DNA of 60,000 bases, taken from the NCBI GenBank assembly GCA_016946835.1, contig JACVTC010000024.1:1075001-1135000 (forward strand), read 5' to 3'. The notes under the pieces are model-generated. The model was not told the DNA's origin. It was given only the letters and a program-made list of their open reading frames with translations, and made no database searches. Below are positions 13,228-25,083 of the stretch, piece after piece. The number at the start of each line of letters is the position of its first letter. The stretch's first letter is position 1. Made by a program: the position numbers and the translations under genes. Source of the DNA: Neocallimastix lanati (nom. inval.). Its lineage: Eukaryota > Neocallimastigomycota > Neocallimastigomycetes > Neocallimastigales > Neocallimastigaceae.

Positions 13228-14419
13228 CGACTCTCGGTAGAAAAGACACAAAGACAAAATAATACCTTTAATATTGTTTTTTTTAATATTTATTATTAAC
13301 ACTTTATTTATTTAAGTTTTTATAAAAGTAAAAAGAGAAAGTACAGATTTCCAGATTTAAAGTATAACAATAGTTTACATAAATACATGAATAAAATTAA
13401 ATACATGTGACGTCATATGTTAGAATAATTTATATGTATATATACATTTTTATTAAATTAAATTTATGTTATTATATAATTATTATACAATAATCTTGAT
13501 TTTTAACAATTATTATTATTACTATCAATAAAAAGTTATTTATTATATTTATAAAAATAAATAAAAAAAAAATTGTTATTTTATAAATTATTATTTAATG
13601 ATTGTTCGTTATTTTTCATTTACATAAATTAATTATATTTTCCTATTTATAGTTAATTTAAAAAATATATATACTATTTAAGTAACTATTGTAATGTGAT
13701 AATTAAATATCATTCTGGTTATAATGTATTTCTCAATCTTGCTATTATCCATCTATTAAATAGTTTAAATTAATTTCTTTTCTTTTCCTTTCTTTTTTTT
13801 TTTTTTTTTTTTTTTTTAATACATATATATTATTTTTATGTATGAGATTAAAGTATTCTCAAATATTTTTAGCTAGATGAAACTAAAAAATAGGTTATAT
13901 ATATATGCAAATTTAATCTTCAATAAATAATAGTATATATTACTATATTATTTAGTAAATTTTCAAATAGTATTATTTATTTATATAGATACATACATAA
14001 TATGGCCATTTTAGTTTAATATTTTCAATATTTTTAAAATTTCGAGGTTATTATTTACATTAATTTTATTTTAATATTTAAATTTATCCGTCGTATATTC
14101 ATTTATTATTACTTATTTATGTATATAAATAAATGGATTAATAAATGTAAAAATGTAAAAATCTTTTATAGCGTATTTTTTTTCTTTTTTTTTTTTTTTT
14201 TTTTTTTTGCAAACTTTATTCATATAACTTCAATATCATAAATATTAATAAATCTATAAATCTCAAATTTAACTATTAATTATACATCATATACATATTT
14301 ATTCCTCTATTATAATACTTTATTATAAGTATTTTAACCAAAATTTTTTAACATTCTATAATTTTTTTAAAATTCTATTTTATAAATTGATTTAAAGTAT
14401 TTTTTTTAAATAAACATAT

Positions 14420-14636
14420 TGTTATTTTATATGATGTTTTATTAATGAGGTTATTTATGATAAATATGAATAGGTTATTAGCTATGTTCTACATAATGAA
14501 ATTTACATCTATTTATACTAAAAATGTGGCTTGTTCTAGATTACTTTTAATTAATTACATTATATTATGTTTATATTAAAATTTATATTATTATTATTCT
14601 AGATTCATTTAATATATAAATTCACATATTGTAACA
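14420..14636 (-). repeat. 3' LTR
   Basis: Left copy of the 217-bp LTR. It is the 3' LTR because the polypurine tract adjoins it. CTATTTATA on the plus strand at 14509-14517 is the TATA box read in the element's direction. Target duplication CATAT at 14415-14419. Confidence 0.93.
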
Positions 14637-14645
14637 TTCCCCCTT
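14637..14645 (-). other. Polypurine tract of the LTR element
   Basis: AAGGGGGAA on the minus strand directly precedes the 3' LTR, the position where plus-strand DNA synthesis is primed. Near-copies (GGGGGAA after TTTTA/TTTTAG) lie further in at 14875-14882 and 15747-15753. Confidence 0.75.
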
Positions 14646-16772
14646 AAACCTAGTTATTCTATAATGAATAAATTGGTTTACTGGTGAATATGTGAATATA
14701 TAAAGTTTTTCTAGTATATAATATTAACTTGATATTATTAAGCTATTAATTATTTCTATTCTAAAATAATCCTTTAATTTTACATGAATAAAGTATTTTT
14801 ACATTTTATTAATTTCTTTAATTCAATTTAAATATTGTTAAAATAATTTCTTAATTATATTTGTAATCAAATAATTTCCCCCTAAAACTAAGTATTTAAT
14901 ATTATTACACCATTAATATTAGATGTTTCTAAAACATCTCTTACAATATATGGTTTATATATTACCATTTGTATGATGGAAACCTTTCTCTTGAAGGGTA
15001 ATATTATACCATCTAAATTTGTGTGAATACCTCTTATATATTGGGTTTTACATCACTTTCAATTTTAATCCGCTTTATAGATTAGCGCTAACTTTTATAT
15101 ATATTTTCGTTTTGTAGTTTCGAGATTTATATTAGATGAGTTTTGTATAAACTTTATCGAATTAAGTTTTGTTACATTAAAGTAACTTGCAATCATTATA
15201 TAAATTATTATTAACCTGTTAAAAATAAATTTATTAAAGTGGTATCTTCGACCTATAGTCTTCAACCTTACTTTTGTTGGATAAAGAGATAGAAACCATT
15301 TATTATAATCTCTTTTTGTGGGATAAGTAATTAACCTTGTAACAGGGTATACTTTTGTTGGTAAGAGGTAACCAATTTATTATTTTTATTTATCACTCTT
15401 TTGTGGGTTTAGTATTAACCTTGCGATTGCTTTTAAATATTTATTATGAAATCTCTTATGAAACTATTTGTTTGTTTTACATAAATTGTTGATTATTATA
15501 TATTGGTGTATTTGATTAATTATAATCTTGGGGTATTAAAATTGATTTCATTTATAATTAATTATGTTATTCTAGCCATTTAGACCTTTAGTAAATAATG
15601 TAAATTATATAATATTTTGCTAAGGTTCATAGTTTTAGTTTATTTCTCTTTGTAGGCTAATTTTCGTAAAATTTCTCTTATTGAGCTAATTTTTATTCAG
15701 TTTAGTTAGCTTTCATTTTAGCTTTCATTAATAATTTACGTTACTATTCCCCCTAAAATCCGAATTTTTAAAAGAATTTTATATATTTAGATTTTCTCAT
15801 CATTAAAATCTTAATGATATAAGTTTAATAATTATAACTTCATGAATATTTTGCAATCAATAAGTATAGCTTGTAGATGGAAAAATCTCATCTGTTTGTA
15901 TATAACTCTTGGTTATATTTATAATATTATACCATTCATTATGAAGGTTTTTGTTAAATTAATATTAAATTAGTTATTATCTAAACCCATTTCACGCTAG
16001 GTTTAATAATACTATTATTGTTAGAATGCACCTATTTCACGCTAGGAATTACCATTCAATTATATTTCCCTTAAATATTTGGGATATTATATTTTAAATT
16101 ATTTTGTATGGGATCTCAGACATATAGTCTCCTCCATTATCGTTATTAATATATATATATATGCGTAAGATATGTATAAATACGCATTTGAATAACTATA
16201 CTTTAAATAATATGCTTTGTGGTTGAGCAAAAATCATTGTTTAATAATGTGTTTGCTTAATATATATATTGTTAAATTGTATTAGATATATTTATGGGGT
16301 AGAATAGTCTATTTTAGTTTAGATTTCTTGCATATAAAATAGTATATTAGAGATTAATTAGAGATTAAATATGTTTTCTTTTAATAAATTAATATTTTAT
16401 TTTTTTTTTTTTTTTTTTTAAATTTCATCATATTTGTGTTAATTTTCTTTATCTTCTATCAAACGTTATGGAAGGATAATTCAATTTTATTATTCCTTTT
16501 GAAAATTTTATATAAATCGCAAATTGATTTGATCGTTTTATCGTATGTTAGAATAGACAATATTGTATTAAATCATGTTTTATAACTCTTTTCTCTCTTC
16601 ATTAAATTTATAATATTTGTGTATATGTGAGAGTATGTAATAATATTAGTGGATATTTATATTAACAAAGTAGACATAATAAGTAATTATTATTTATATT
16701 TTATAAATATTGAAAGGTTGGCAAAGTATTGGAAATTTTGAGAAATCGTAATATGAGAAAAATTTATTTCTA

Positions 16773-17220
16773 TTAATGTAAACAACAACAGAGGATTATA
16801 ATAATTAAAATTATTATAACAAAAATTCCAATACCAATTCCAATCCATAACCAAGGCAATTTTTTGTTATTTTCTTGATCTTGTTCATTATAAAGTTGAT
16901 CATCATTAATTTTTGTATCGATAGGATCGTAAATACAAGTATCATTTTTATTCTGGTCTGAATTATTAGAAATACAGGCTTTATTGGCTAATCCTATGTT
17001 TATATATATTAATGTAATCTTGAACCTCATCAGTAATAATTGGATATTTGGTATTTTTGTGATTTTTACCATTGTAATAACGAATTTCATGACGATTATT
17101 TCTTTTTTATTTTCTTCTTTATTTTCTTCTTTTTTATTTCTTCTTTATTTTCTTCTTCTTTATTTTCTTCTTTATTATCTTCTTTATTTTCTTCTTTATT
17201 TTCTTCTTTTTTATTTTCTT
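16773..17220 (-). pseudogene. Frameshifted membrane-protein gene carried in the LTR element
   Basis: In the position where gag would lie, the element carries a decayed coding region. A run of Glu-Glu-Asn-Lys repeats (17220-17101) changes frame within the repeat. The next stretch reads best in one frame (RHEIRYYNGKNHKNTKYP), then in another (NKNDTCIYDPIDTKINDDQ). It ends with a C-terminal membrane segment PWLWIGIGIGIFVIIILII, closing CCCLH and a stop at 16773. One frame remains open for 105 codons from an ATG at 17090. The codon-like composition in shifting frames marks a former gene, possibly captured host sequence, broken by at least two frameshifts. No family recognised; not gag-like in any motif I know. 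Confidence 0.5.
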
Positions 17221-17436
17221 CAATCTTAAAACATTTCAATTTCAGTATTTCAGAATTCTAAAATTTCAAATTTTGAATTTCGAGATCTTAAAAAAAAAGA
17301 TTTTCTTGTCACTATTTATATCTGACTGATAAAGAGAAGTTGGATCGTGTCCGGCTGAGTAGCATAATTCGGTAGTTAACAAAATAATGAAAACATTATT
17401 TTGTTTTCTTGATTAGAGTCAATGAGACTCTTAATC

Positions 17437-17653
17437 TGTTATTTTATATGATGTTTTATTAATGAGGTTATTTATGATAAATATGAATAGGTTATTAGCT
17501 ATGTTCTACATAATGAAATTTACATCTATTTATACTAAAAATGTGGCTTGTTCTAGATTACTTTTAATTAATTACATTATATTATGTTTATATTAAAATT
17601 TATATTATTATTATTCTAGATTCATTTAATATATAAATTCACATATTGTAACA
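17437..17653 (-). repeat. 5' LTR
   Basis: Right copy, no difference from the left copy seen on a base-by-base read. The TATA box equivalent is at 17526-17534. Target duplication CATAT at 17654-17658. The identity of the pair implies recent insertion. Confidence 0.93.
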
Positions 17654-17658
17654 CATAT

Positions 17659-20600
17659 CACTATTATATAAATTTTATTTATAAAATTAATTTTAATTAT
17701 TAATTATTGTTTATTAATTAATTATTTTTTATTTAATTATTTATTATTTATTATTTATTATTTATTATTTATTATTTTTTATTTAATTATTATTATTATT
17801 ATTATTATTTATTATTTATTATTTATTATTTATTATTTATTATTTATTATTTATTATTTATTATTTATTATTTATTATTTATTATTTATTATTTATTATT
17901 TATTATTTATTATTTATTATTTATTATTTATTATTTATTATTTATTATTTATTATTTATTATTTATTATTTATTATTTATTATTTATTATTTATTATTTA
18001 TTATTTATTATTTATTATTTATTATTTATTATTTATTATTTATTATTTATTATTTATTATTTATTATTTATTATTTAATTTATTATTTATTATTAATTGT
18101 ATTATTAATTTTATTCTTTTAAAAAAAGATTGTTCTAAATATTTATATTCATCAATACTTTTATACTTGTAATTAATACATGGAATATAAAATGCATCGA
18201 TTTTAAATTCTATTCGTTGTTCAAATTGATTAATTTTTATTTTTATTTTTTTATTTTTATTTATTTATTTATTTATTTTATAGTTATTTATTTATTTATT
18301 TATAAATTAATTAATTAATTAATTAATTTATAATTAACCCATTATTTAAGACAAATAAGTATAAATCAAATTTTAATTTATTTTAATTTGAATTAATTAA
18401 TTATTAATATAAATTAAGAAACGAGTTGTTAAAAAATTATTTGAGCAATGAAATCATTATGTTCAATTAATCAAATGGAATAAATTTTATATTAAATAAG
18501 ATTCCAACTATTTATTAAAAATATACATAAATAGAAATAAAATAAAATTTGATGGATTATAATCCATCAAATTTTAATTATTAATAAAAAGCTATCATTG
18601 TTTAATCGTCGAACCATTAACGAAAACGTTGATTTTAGAAGTCAACCTTTTTATTTTTTTTTTATTAAGATATAAATTATAATTTTAAATTAATGTAAAT
18701 AATATCGGACAGAATTATTATATTTATTAATACCTTAATAAATCACTAATTTTCATTTATTATAAAAAAAGAAATTAAAAAAAAAAAAAAAAAAAAATAG
18801 AAATAAAATAAAATGAAAAATAAAAAATAATAAAAAATTCTCCATAGATTATTTATACAATTAAATATATAAATAAAACTACTATGGAATAGAGACATTT
18901 TCTATAATAATAATCAGTGTATAAAAAAAAATATTAGTGTGTTATTAAATTTTTATTTAATATTATATTTATATATTTCTTAAAAACATTAAGATCTTCA
19001 GTAAATATAATAAGAATTATTTAATAACTATTTATATTTTTAATAATTTGATATATTATTAATTATATATATTTAATAATAATATATAGATGTTCATTTT
19101 ATTCATTTATTTAAACTTCATTTAAGACTCTAATATATTAATAATGAGTTAATTTTTTTTTTTAATATTATATTTAAAGTTTTTACTCTAATGTATACCT
19201 AATATTCTTCGCATAATGATAATATATTTTGATTTGGATTTTACATTATATATGTATAAGCACTTTTATTTTTTATACATTAATTATTTGAAGGTTAATA
19301 CGTCAAAATGAGTATTTATAATAAAATGAATTTCTATTTTTGCAGTGATCAATTATATTTGTATTTTTATTTTTTTTCTTTTGAGAATAATAATTATAAA
19401 AGAATTTTAATATTAAAAAATGTTTATATAAATTAAATGAATAAATATATTATTTTTTTTTATTTCCTTTTTGTTAATGATACCAAGTTTAAACTATAAC
19501 TTTATTTTTGTATAATATAGTATAAAAAATTATTATTGATAATCATTTATATATAATATTTTATGGACCTTAATTATATGTAATATGTTAATATAAAATT
19601 TTAATACTATATTTATTATTTCTAATTTTCTATTATTTTTTTTTTTTTTTCTTTTTTTGATATATATTATTATAAATAATAAATAAATAATAAAAATAGT
19701 ATTTAATAATAAATAATTAAATAATAAATAAATGAATAATTAAATAATAAATAATAAATTAATAAATTAATATTTAATAATATATAATAAATTTATAATT
19801 AACATTAATAATCATGTTATAATTAAAATCTCAAAATTTCAATATAGATTATTTAGTTAATATAACTTTTATTTATTTATATTTAATTATATGAATATTA
19901 TTACAGTTTTATAAAAATTATAAATTATAATAAATAAGATTTATAATAACTATCTAATAATTAATTTAATCAAATTGTGGCGTATTAGTAATACTTAACA
20001 ATTTAATAATTAATATTAAACATATAATTTATTTATTAAAAGATATTAATAAATATATAGTTTTTTTTAATGATCTTTATATACAATATATTTAATTATT
20101 AATGTAATGGAAATGTATTAATAATATATTAATGTGCAAATTTTTTATTTGCCAGTATATTAATCTACTGTATATTAAGAATATCTTATAACAATTAAGA
20201 CATCTTATAAATTTTATGTGTGGAGTGATATTATTGGTTACTTAATATTAAGGTATATTATTTTCTATATTGAAGCTTTTCCTTTTATGTATAATACAGC
20301 TAATAATATATGAATTATTTGAAATATAAAATTTTTAGCTCATTATAATTATTAAATTAATATTATAAAATATAAAAATAACAAAATAAGGTAATCTTAT
20401 AAGAAATGGATTTTGTCTTATAGAATAAATATAATCATACATAAATAAAAAAAAATATAGTTAAGTTCTTGTTTATTTATTCATGTATTTCATATTGTAT
20501 TTATTTATTTATCTGTAAAGTTGTATTTATAATGAACTTCAATGGATTGAACATTACCATTGTAGATATAATTATATATTGTATTGATGATATTTATATT

Positions 20601-21676
20601 TTTAAAGGGTTAGTAACAACAATACAAGCCTAATAAATAGTGATTATTAATAGTGACATTTATCAATATTAGATAATAATAATATATATTTATAATGTTT
20701 AATAATAATGTAGTATTTAAATCTAATATATTCAACAATAATATGTTAAATATAGTAATTTATGTTCAAAAAAATTGAAATTGAACAAAGGCCATAGTAT
20801 TACTTTAATACAAAAAAAGGAATATTGTTCATATTTAAAAGAATTAAAAGGAAATTTAATGCTTGCACATATAATAGATTATACAATACTAATATAATAA
20901 AAAGTGTGCTATAATATAATAATAATATAAATGATAAATATAAATAAGTATTTTTACAATGAATAATAAATAAATATTATATTAACCTGATTATTATGAT
21001 TATAATTTTTATGACTATTTAAATTTAACCAAATAAAATACAATGAAATACAATAAAATACAATAAAATACAATGAAATATAATGAAATACAATAAAATA
21101 TTAAAGAAAATAGAAATTCCCTTATTTAATCTATTGAAAAAAAAAAAGAAAAGAAAAAAAAAAAACTTAATCTAAAATAGAAATGTATATATTACAAATA
21201 CATTGGATCCTATAAAGTAAATCTTAATTTATAGACAATTTATTAATATAATGTAATAAATTAAATAGTTTATTTTCTTTTTTTTTTTTAAAAAAAAAAA
21301 AAAGCAAGAATAAAATAAACAATATATTGCATTTAATTTAAAATAATATTAAATTAATATAATATTATATTATAACATTTATAACATATTACTAATAACT
21401 ACTATTTTTTATTTTTTCAATTCCAAATAATATTATTAAATTTAATAATTTTATTTTATTTTATTACTAATTATTTTATTTTACACATTGAAATTATACT
21501 ATTATATTTTTTATATTATTATTAATAAAATTTAATTATATATAATAATTAATTTTTTTTTTTTTTTATATAAATAGAGGATAAATAACTTCTTATTTCT
21601 TTTTTTTTTTTTTTTTTTTAATAATTAATTTTATTGTAACTATTTTATTTATAGTAAATTAGATTAAAGTATAAAA
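17659..21676. other. Intergenic A/T region with tandem repeat
   Basis: About 4 kb without a gene. It holds a heptamer tandem array near its start (separate entry), many poly-A/T tracts, a pentamer-decamer run of ACAAT/AAAAT type at 21038-21098, and T-tracts at 21552-21566 and 21600-21620 just upstream of the PDI gene. No RNA gene or ORF is supported. Confidence 0.5.
17740..18080. repeat. (TTTATTA)n heptamer tandem array
   Basis: Nearly uninterrupted 7-bp units (TTTATTA) from about 17806 to 18076, with a broken lead-in from 17740. Roughly 38 perfect units. It begins less than 100 bp from the right end of the LTR element. Confidence 0.95.
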
Positions 21677-23767
21677 ATGAGATTTAGTAAGTTATTCAAG
21701 GTTGTTGCTTCAGTTTTATTAGCCTCAAAGGTTGCTGCTGAAGGTGATGTAAGAGCTCTTACTAAGGATGATTATGAAGTTACTTTAGAATCTACTCCAC
21801 TTGCTTTAGTCAAGGTAAATATTTGATACTTCATAGAAATAATAAAATAATAGAAAAAAAAATAAGTTTATAGATAATGTAAATAAAAAATATTCAAAAC
21901 AATAGTAAAAATAAAGTAATGAAATGAAATTGGAAATAATAGGAATATAAAGTATATAAATAATTTAAAAAAATGATAAGATGTATTTTAAATTATTTGG
22001 AAGTAAACAAAAATTATAAATTAAATAGTTAGTTTGAAATAAAGGGATAAAATAAATAAAAAAAATTGTATAACAAGAAAATTAGTAGAAATATAAAATA
22101 TTTAAATAAAATCAAATTTATAAAAATATTTATTTTAAATTAATAAACAAAAGTTAAATTATATGTTTTTCTTACTATTAATTTCAATAAATGAAATATT
22201 TAATATAATAAAATATTTAATAATAATAAAATTTTAATTTTAAAATAATATTTAGTACTTTGCCCCATGGTGTGGTCACTGCAAAGGTTTGTATTTATTA
22301 GTCAAAGTAATATAAAAATAATTTGTAATTGTTTATAATAAATAGAAATTAATTTTTTTAAAAAAAAATTTTTTTTTAATATAAATAAATTAAAATAAAA
22401 TAGCCTTAGCCCCAGAATTCGTTAAGGCTGCTGCTGCTTTAAAGGAAGAAAACATTCTTTTAGCTGAAGTTGATTGTACTGTTGAATCAGACATCTGTAA
22501 TGAAGTTGGTGTTAGAGGTTACCCAACTCTTAAGGTTTACAGAAATGGTAAGCCATCTGACTACAAGGGACAACGTACTTCTGAAAGTATTATTAGTTAC
22601 ATGAAGAAGCAAAATCTTCCAGATCTTTCTGCCATTAAGGCTGAAGAATTCGAAAAGTTCTCTACTTCTGACAAGGTTGTTGTTGTCGGTTTCGTTAAGG
22701 AAGGTTCTGACGAATACAAGGCTCTTGAAGCCAATGCTAAGGAATTACGTGAACAATTTGTCTTCGGTTACATTGATAACGAAGAACTTGCCAAGAAGGC
22801 TGGTGCTGCTGTTCCAGGTATTGTTGTTTACAAACAATTTGATGAAGGTAAGGCTGTTTTAGAAGGAAAGATTACCGAAGAATCAATTAAGGAATTCGTT
22901 AAGGTCGAATCTGTTCCATTAATGGATGAACTTGGTCCAGAAAACTACAGTAAGTACATGGATTCTGGTCTTCCACTTGTTTACCTCTTCACCTCTGATG
23001 CCGAAGACAAGAAGACTGTTGGTGCCTGGTGTGAAGCTATTGCTAAGAAGGTACAAGGTAAGCTCAACTTTGTTTACATTGATGCCGTTAAGTTCTCTGG
23101 TCACGGAAAGTTCCTTGGTCTTAAAGAAAACTGGCCAGCTGTTATCATTCAAGATGTTAAGCACAACACTAAGTTCCCATATCCACAAGATAAGAAAATC
23201 GAAAAGGAAGCTCTTGAAAAGTTCATCGAAGACTTCCAAGCTGGTAAGTTAGAACCATACGTTAAAAGTCAAGATGTTCCAGAAAAGCAAGAAGATGGCA
23301 TATACAACGTTGTTGCTAAGACCTTCGAAGATGTTGTTCTTGACAAGTCCAAGGATGTTTTACTTTTATTCTATGCTCCATGGTGTGGTCACTGCAAGAA
23401 GCTTGCTCCAACTTACAAGGAAATCGCTGAATCTATCAATGAAACTAATGACAAGGTTCTTATTGCCAGAATGGATGCTACTGAAAATGATATTCCACCA
23501 GCTTCTCCATGGAACGATCTTGAAGGTTTCCCAACTGTCATCTTATTCAAGGCTGATGACAAGAACACTCCAGTTATTTACGAAGGTGACCGTTCTAAGG
23601 ACTCAATCATTGAATTCTTAAAGAAGAATGCTGTCAATGAATTCAAGATCGCTGAACCAGCTAAGGAAGAAGAAGAAAAGAAAGAAGAAAAGAAGGAAGA
23701 AGAAAAGAAAGAAGAAAAGAAGGAAGAAGAAAAGAAGGAAGAAAAGAAGGAAAAGGATGAATTATAA
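21677..23767 (+). CDS. Protein disulfide isomerase, ER-retained
   Basis: Catalyses formation and exchange of disulfide bonds in the ER lumen. Three exons keep frame (21677-21814, 22256-22286, 22404-23767) for 510 aa, the usual size of classical PDI. Order: signal peptide (hydrophobic VVASVLLAS, likely cleavage after VAA near residue 21); thioredoxin domain a with APWCGHCK (C52, C55); two redox-inactive b domains; domain a' with YAPWCGHCKK (C384, C387); a Lys/Glu-rich acidic tail; KDEL. Exon 2 is only 31 nt and carries the first active site. A second phase-changing intron splits the codon just after CGHCK. Codon use differs from neighbours: lysine is mostly AAG and GTC/TTC/GCC are common despite the A/T genome, pointing to high expression. 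A T-tract lies about 55 bp upstream of the ATG. Confidence 0.97.
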
Positions 23768-24100
23768 GGAGATTTAATAAAGTTCCTATCAATTTTTACG
23801 ATACCAATAAGAAAAAAAATAATTTTTTTCAGAAAATGATTAAAATTGAATAAAAATTTTTTCGCGTTATAAATTTTTATAATATTTATCATAAATAGAA
23901 TAAAATTACTACTCTTTATTTGTAAAATATTTATTTAAAAAAAAATTAAAATAAAAAGAGTGATTTTTTTTGTCGAATAAATTATATATAAATAATTATA
24001 TAAAATAACTTCGCAATATTTCTATAAAAAAATTAAAAATATTAATGCAAATATTTAAAAAAAAAAAAAAAAAAGAATTAGAAATTCTTTTAAACAAATG

Positions 24101-24169
<69 letters not shown>

Positions 24170-24230
24170 AGTAATATAAAAAAACACAAAGTAAAAGAAG
24201 TAAATGATAAAATAATATATTAAAAAAATA

Positions 24231-24269
<39 letters not shown>

Positions 24270-24518
24270 AAAAATAAAAAATAAAATAATAAAATAATAT
24301 AAAATAAAAATAAATTCAATAAATAAAATTTAAAAAAAAAAAAAAAAAAAGTATTTATGATTATTTTTGTTTGTTATTTTTATTGTGTTATTGGTATTTG
24401 TGTGTGTGCGAGAAAAGTATTTTTTAGATATTAAAAGGTAAATTAGAATTTAATTTTAACATTTATATTTTACAATTTAATTTATTCACTAAAAATATAA
24501 TTATGCTTTGCTTATAAT
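23768..24518. other. Intergenic region after PDI
   Basis: A/T-rich, dominated by poly-A (24058-24074, 24099-24167, 24237-24267, 24331-24350). These generate a long Phe-only antisense frame that is not a gene. A short TG-rich patch lies at 24366-24420. Nothing else seen. Confidence 0.5.
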
Positions 24519-24660
24519 ATTCCTAATTCAACTTAGGGTTTTCGTAGATTATACGTTTACGTTGTTCTCAGATGATCTCTTATTAGAACACATTATATCT
24601 CACATGCATTTTAAAGTTAGAAAATCCCTTCTTTCAAATAAACTTATTTTATTTTGTTAT
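24519..24660 (+). mobile_element. Rearranged LINE family-A fragments
   Basis: 24519-24566 matches the family-A ORF around its LGFSWIIRLR segment (compare 25537-25580). It is followed directly by a piece (24567-24655) that belongs several hundred bases earlier in the element; its counterpart is in reverse orientation at about 36048-36150. The two pieces are out of element order, so this is a scrambled relic, not a simple truncation. Confidence 0.6.
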
Positions 24661-25069
24661 ATAGTTCGAATCCTCGGCATGGCACCAAATAATCGGATGA
24701 GGTTTCTATCCTGGGATATCATGAGACCACACGTGATGTTCATAAGGCTTTCCCTCAAATGATTATTTCACCCAACCCTGATACTACGCTTTGAATTGAA
24801 GCATAGACCTTGATGATTGTAAAATTTCCAATCGCCAATGATTACACCCACTAGGGAGGAGTTAATGGTTCCGTTCTGATGCTCGTGGTCATTAGAGATA
24901 TATGTAGGAACGTTAGGAATGCATCTCCGGGCAGTGTGTAACGACGATTGAGAGCGGCGAAGCTGATACAGTATGCCAATAACTCATCACCTTACAGTTA
25001 ATTAATAACTGTATGGCCATATGGGAGATGGGTACCCATATGTGCAAGTCTATGTTTTTATTTTGTTAT
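24661..25069. other. GC-richer unknown island with inverted repeats
   Basis: About 400 bp of much higher complexity than the surroundings, without an ORF. It opens with a stretch that looks like the 3' end of a tRNA (24664-24687, separate entry). It contains perfect inverted repeats: TACAGTTA/TAACTGTA near 24995-25013 and CATATGGG/CCCATATG near 25017-25041. It lies between a scrambled LINE fragment and the LINE A insertion. It may be a structured RNA, the 5' leader of another element, or a SINE-like repeat. Not recognised; no second copy seen in the window. Confidence 0.4.
24664..24687 (+). other. tRNA 3'-end-like sequence with encoded CCA
   Basis: GTTCGAATCCTCG contains a canonical T-loop (TTCGAAT) and T-stem 3' half. 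It is followed by seven bases GCATGGC, a discriminator A and CCA, exactly the spacing of a mature tRNA 3' end. The upstream half is not tRNA: the preceding bases do not pair with CCTCG. Nuclear tRNA genes normally lack CCA, so if real this would be a cDNA copy of a processed tRNA. It is short enough to be chance. Confidence 0.3.
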
Positions 25070-25083
25070 ATATATAAAAAATA

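Larger units (their letters stand above)
10672..14414. other. Intergenic region between AKR gene and LTR element
   Basis: A/T-rich DNA with poly-A runs (10727-10749, 10791-10842) and a TTTA microsatellite (separate entry). Between about 11440 and 13050 the sequence has more ordinary complexity but only short broken frames, suggesting decayed genic or repeat DNA. A further (AAT)/(ATT) run lies at 13150-13225. No tRNA or complete gene seen. Confidence 0.5.
14420..17653 (-). mobile_element. Non-autonomous LTR retrotransposon, recent insertion
   Basis: A 3234-bp element bounded by two direct repeats of 217 bp (14420-14636 and 17437-17653) that look identical base for base. They begin TG, end CA, and are flanked by the 5-bp duplication CATAT (14415-14419, 17654-17658). 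Orientation is minus: AAGGGGGAA abuts the left LTR as a polypurine tract, and read on the minus strand each LTR has TATAAATAG and then AATAAA. The internal 2.8 kb has no readable gag, protease, integrase or reverse transcriptase, so it must borrow proteins from an autonomous relative. No clear tRNA primer site follows the 5' LTR; the first bases there, GATTAAGAGTC, form an imperfect inverted repeat with what follows. Confidence 0.92.

Noticed and set aside
22677-23892. Several open frames overlapping PDI on both strands
   Set aside because: Out-of-frame shadows of the PDI exon, whose domains and KDEL end are unmistakable.
23996-24319. Poly-Phe minus-strand frame
   Set aside because: Translation of poly-A tracts.
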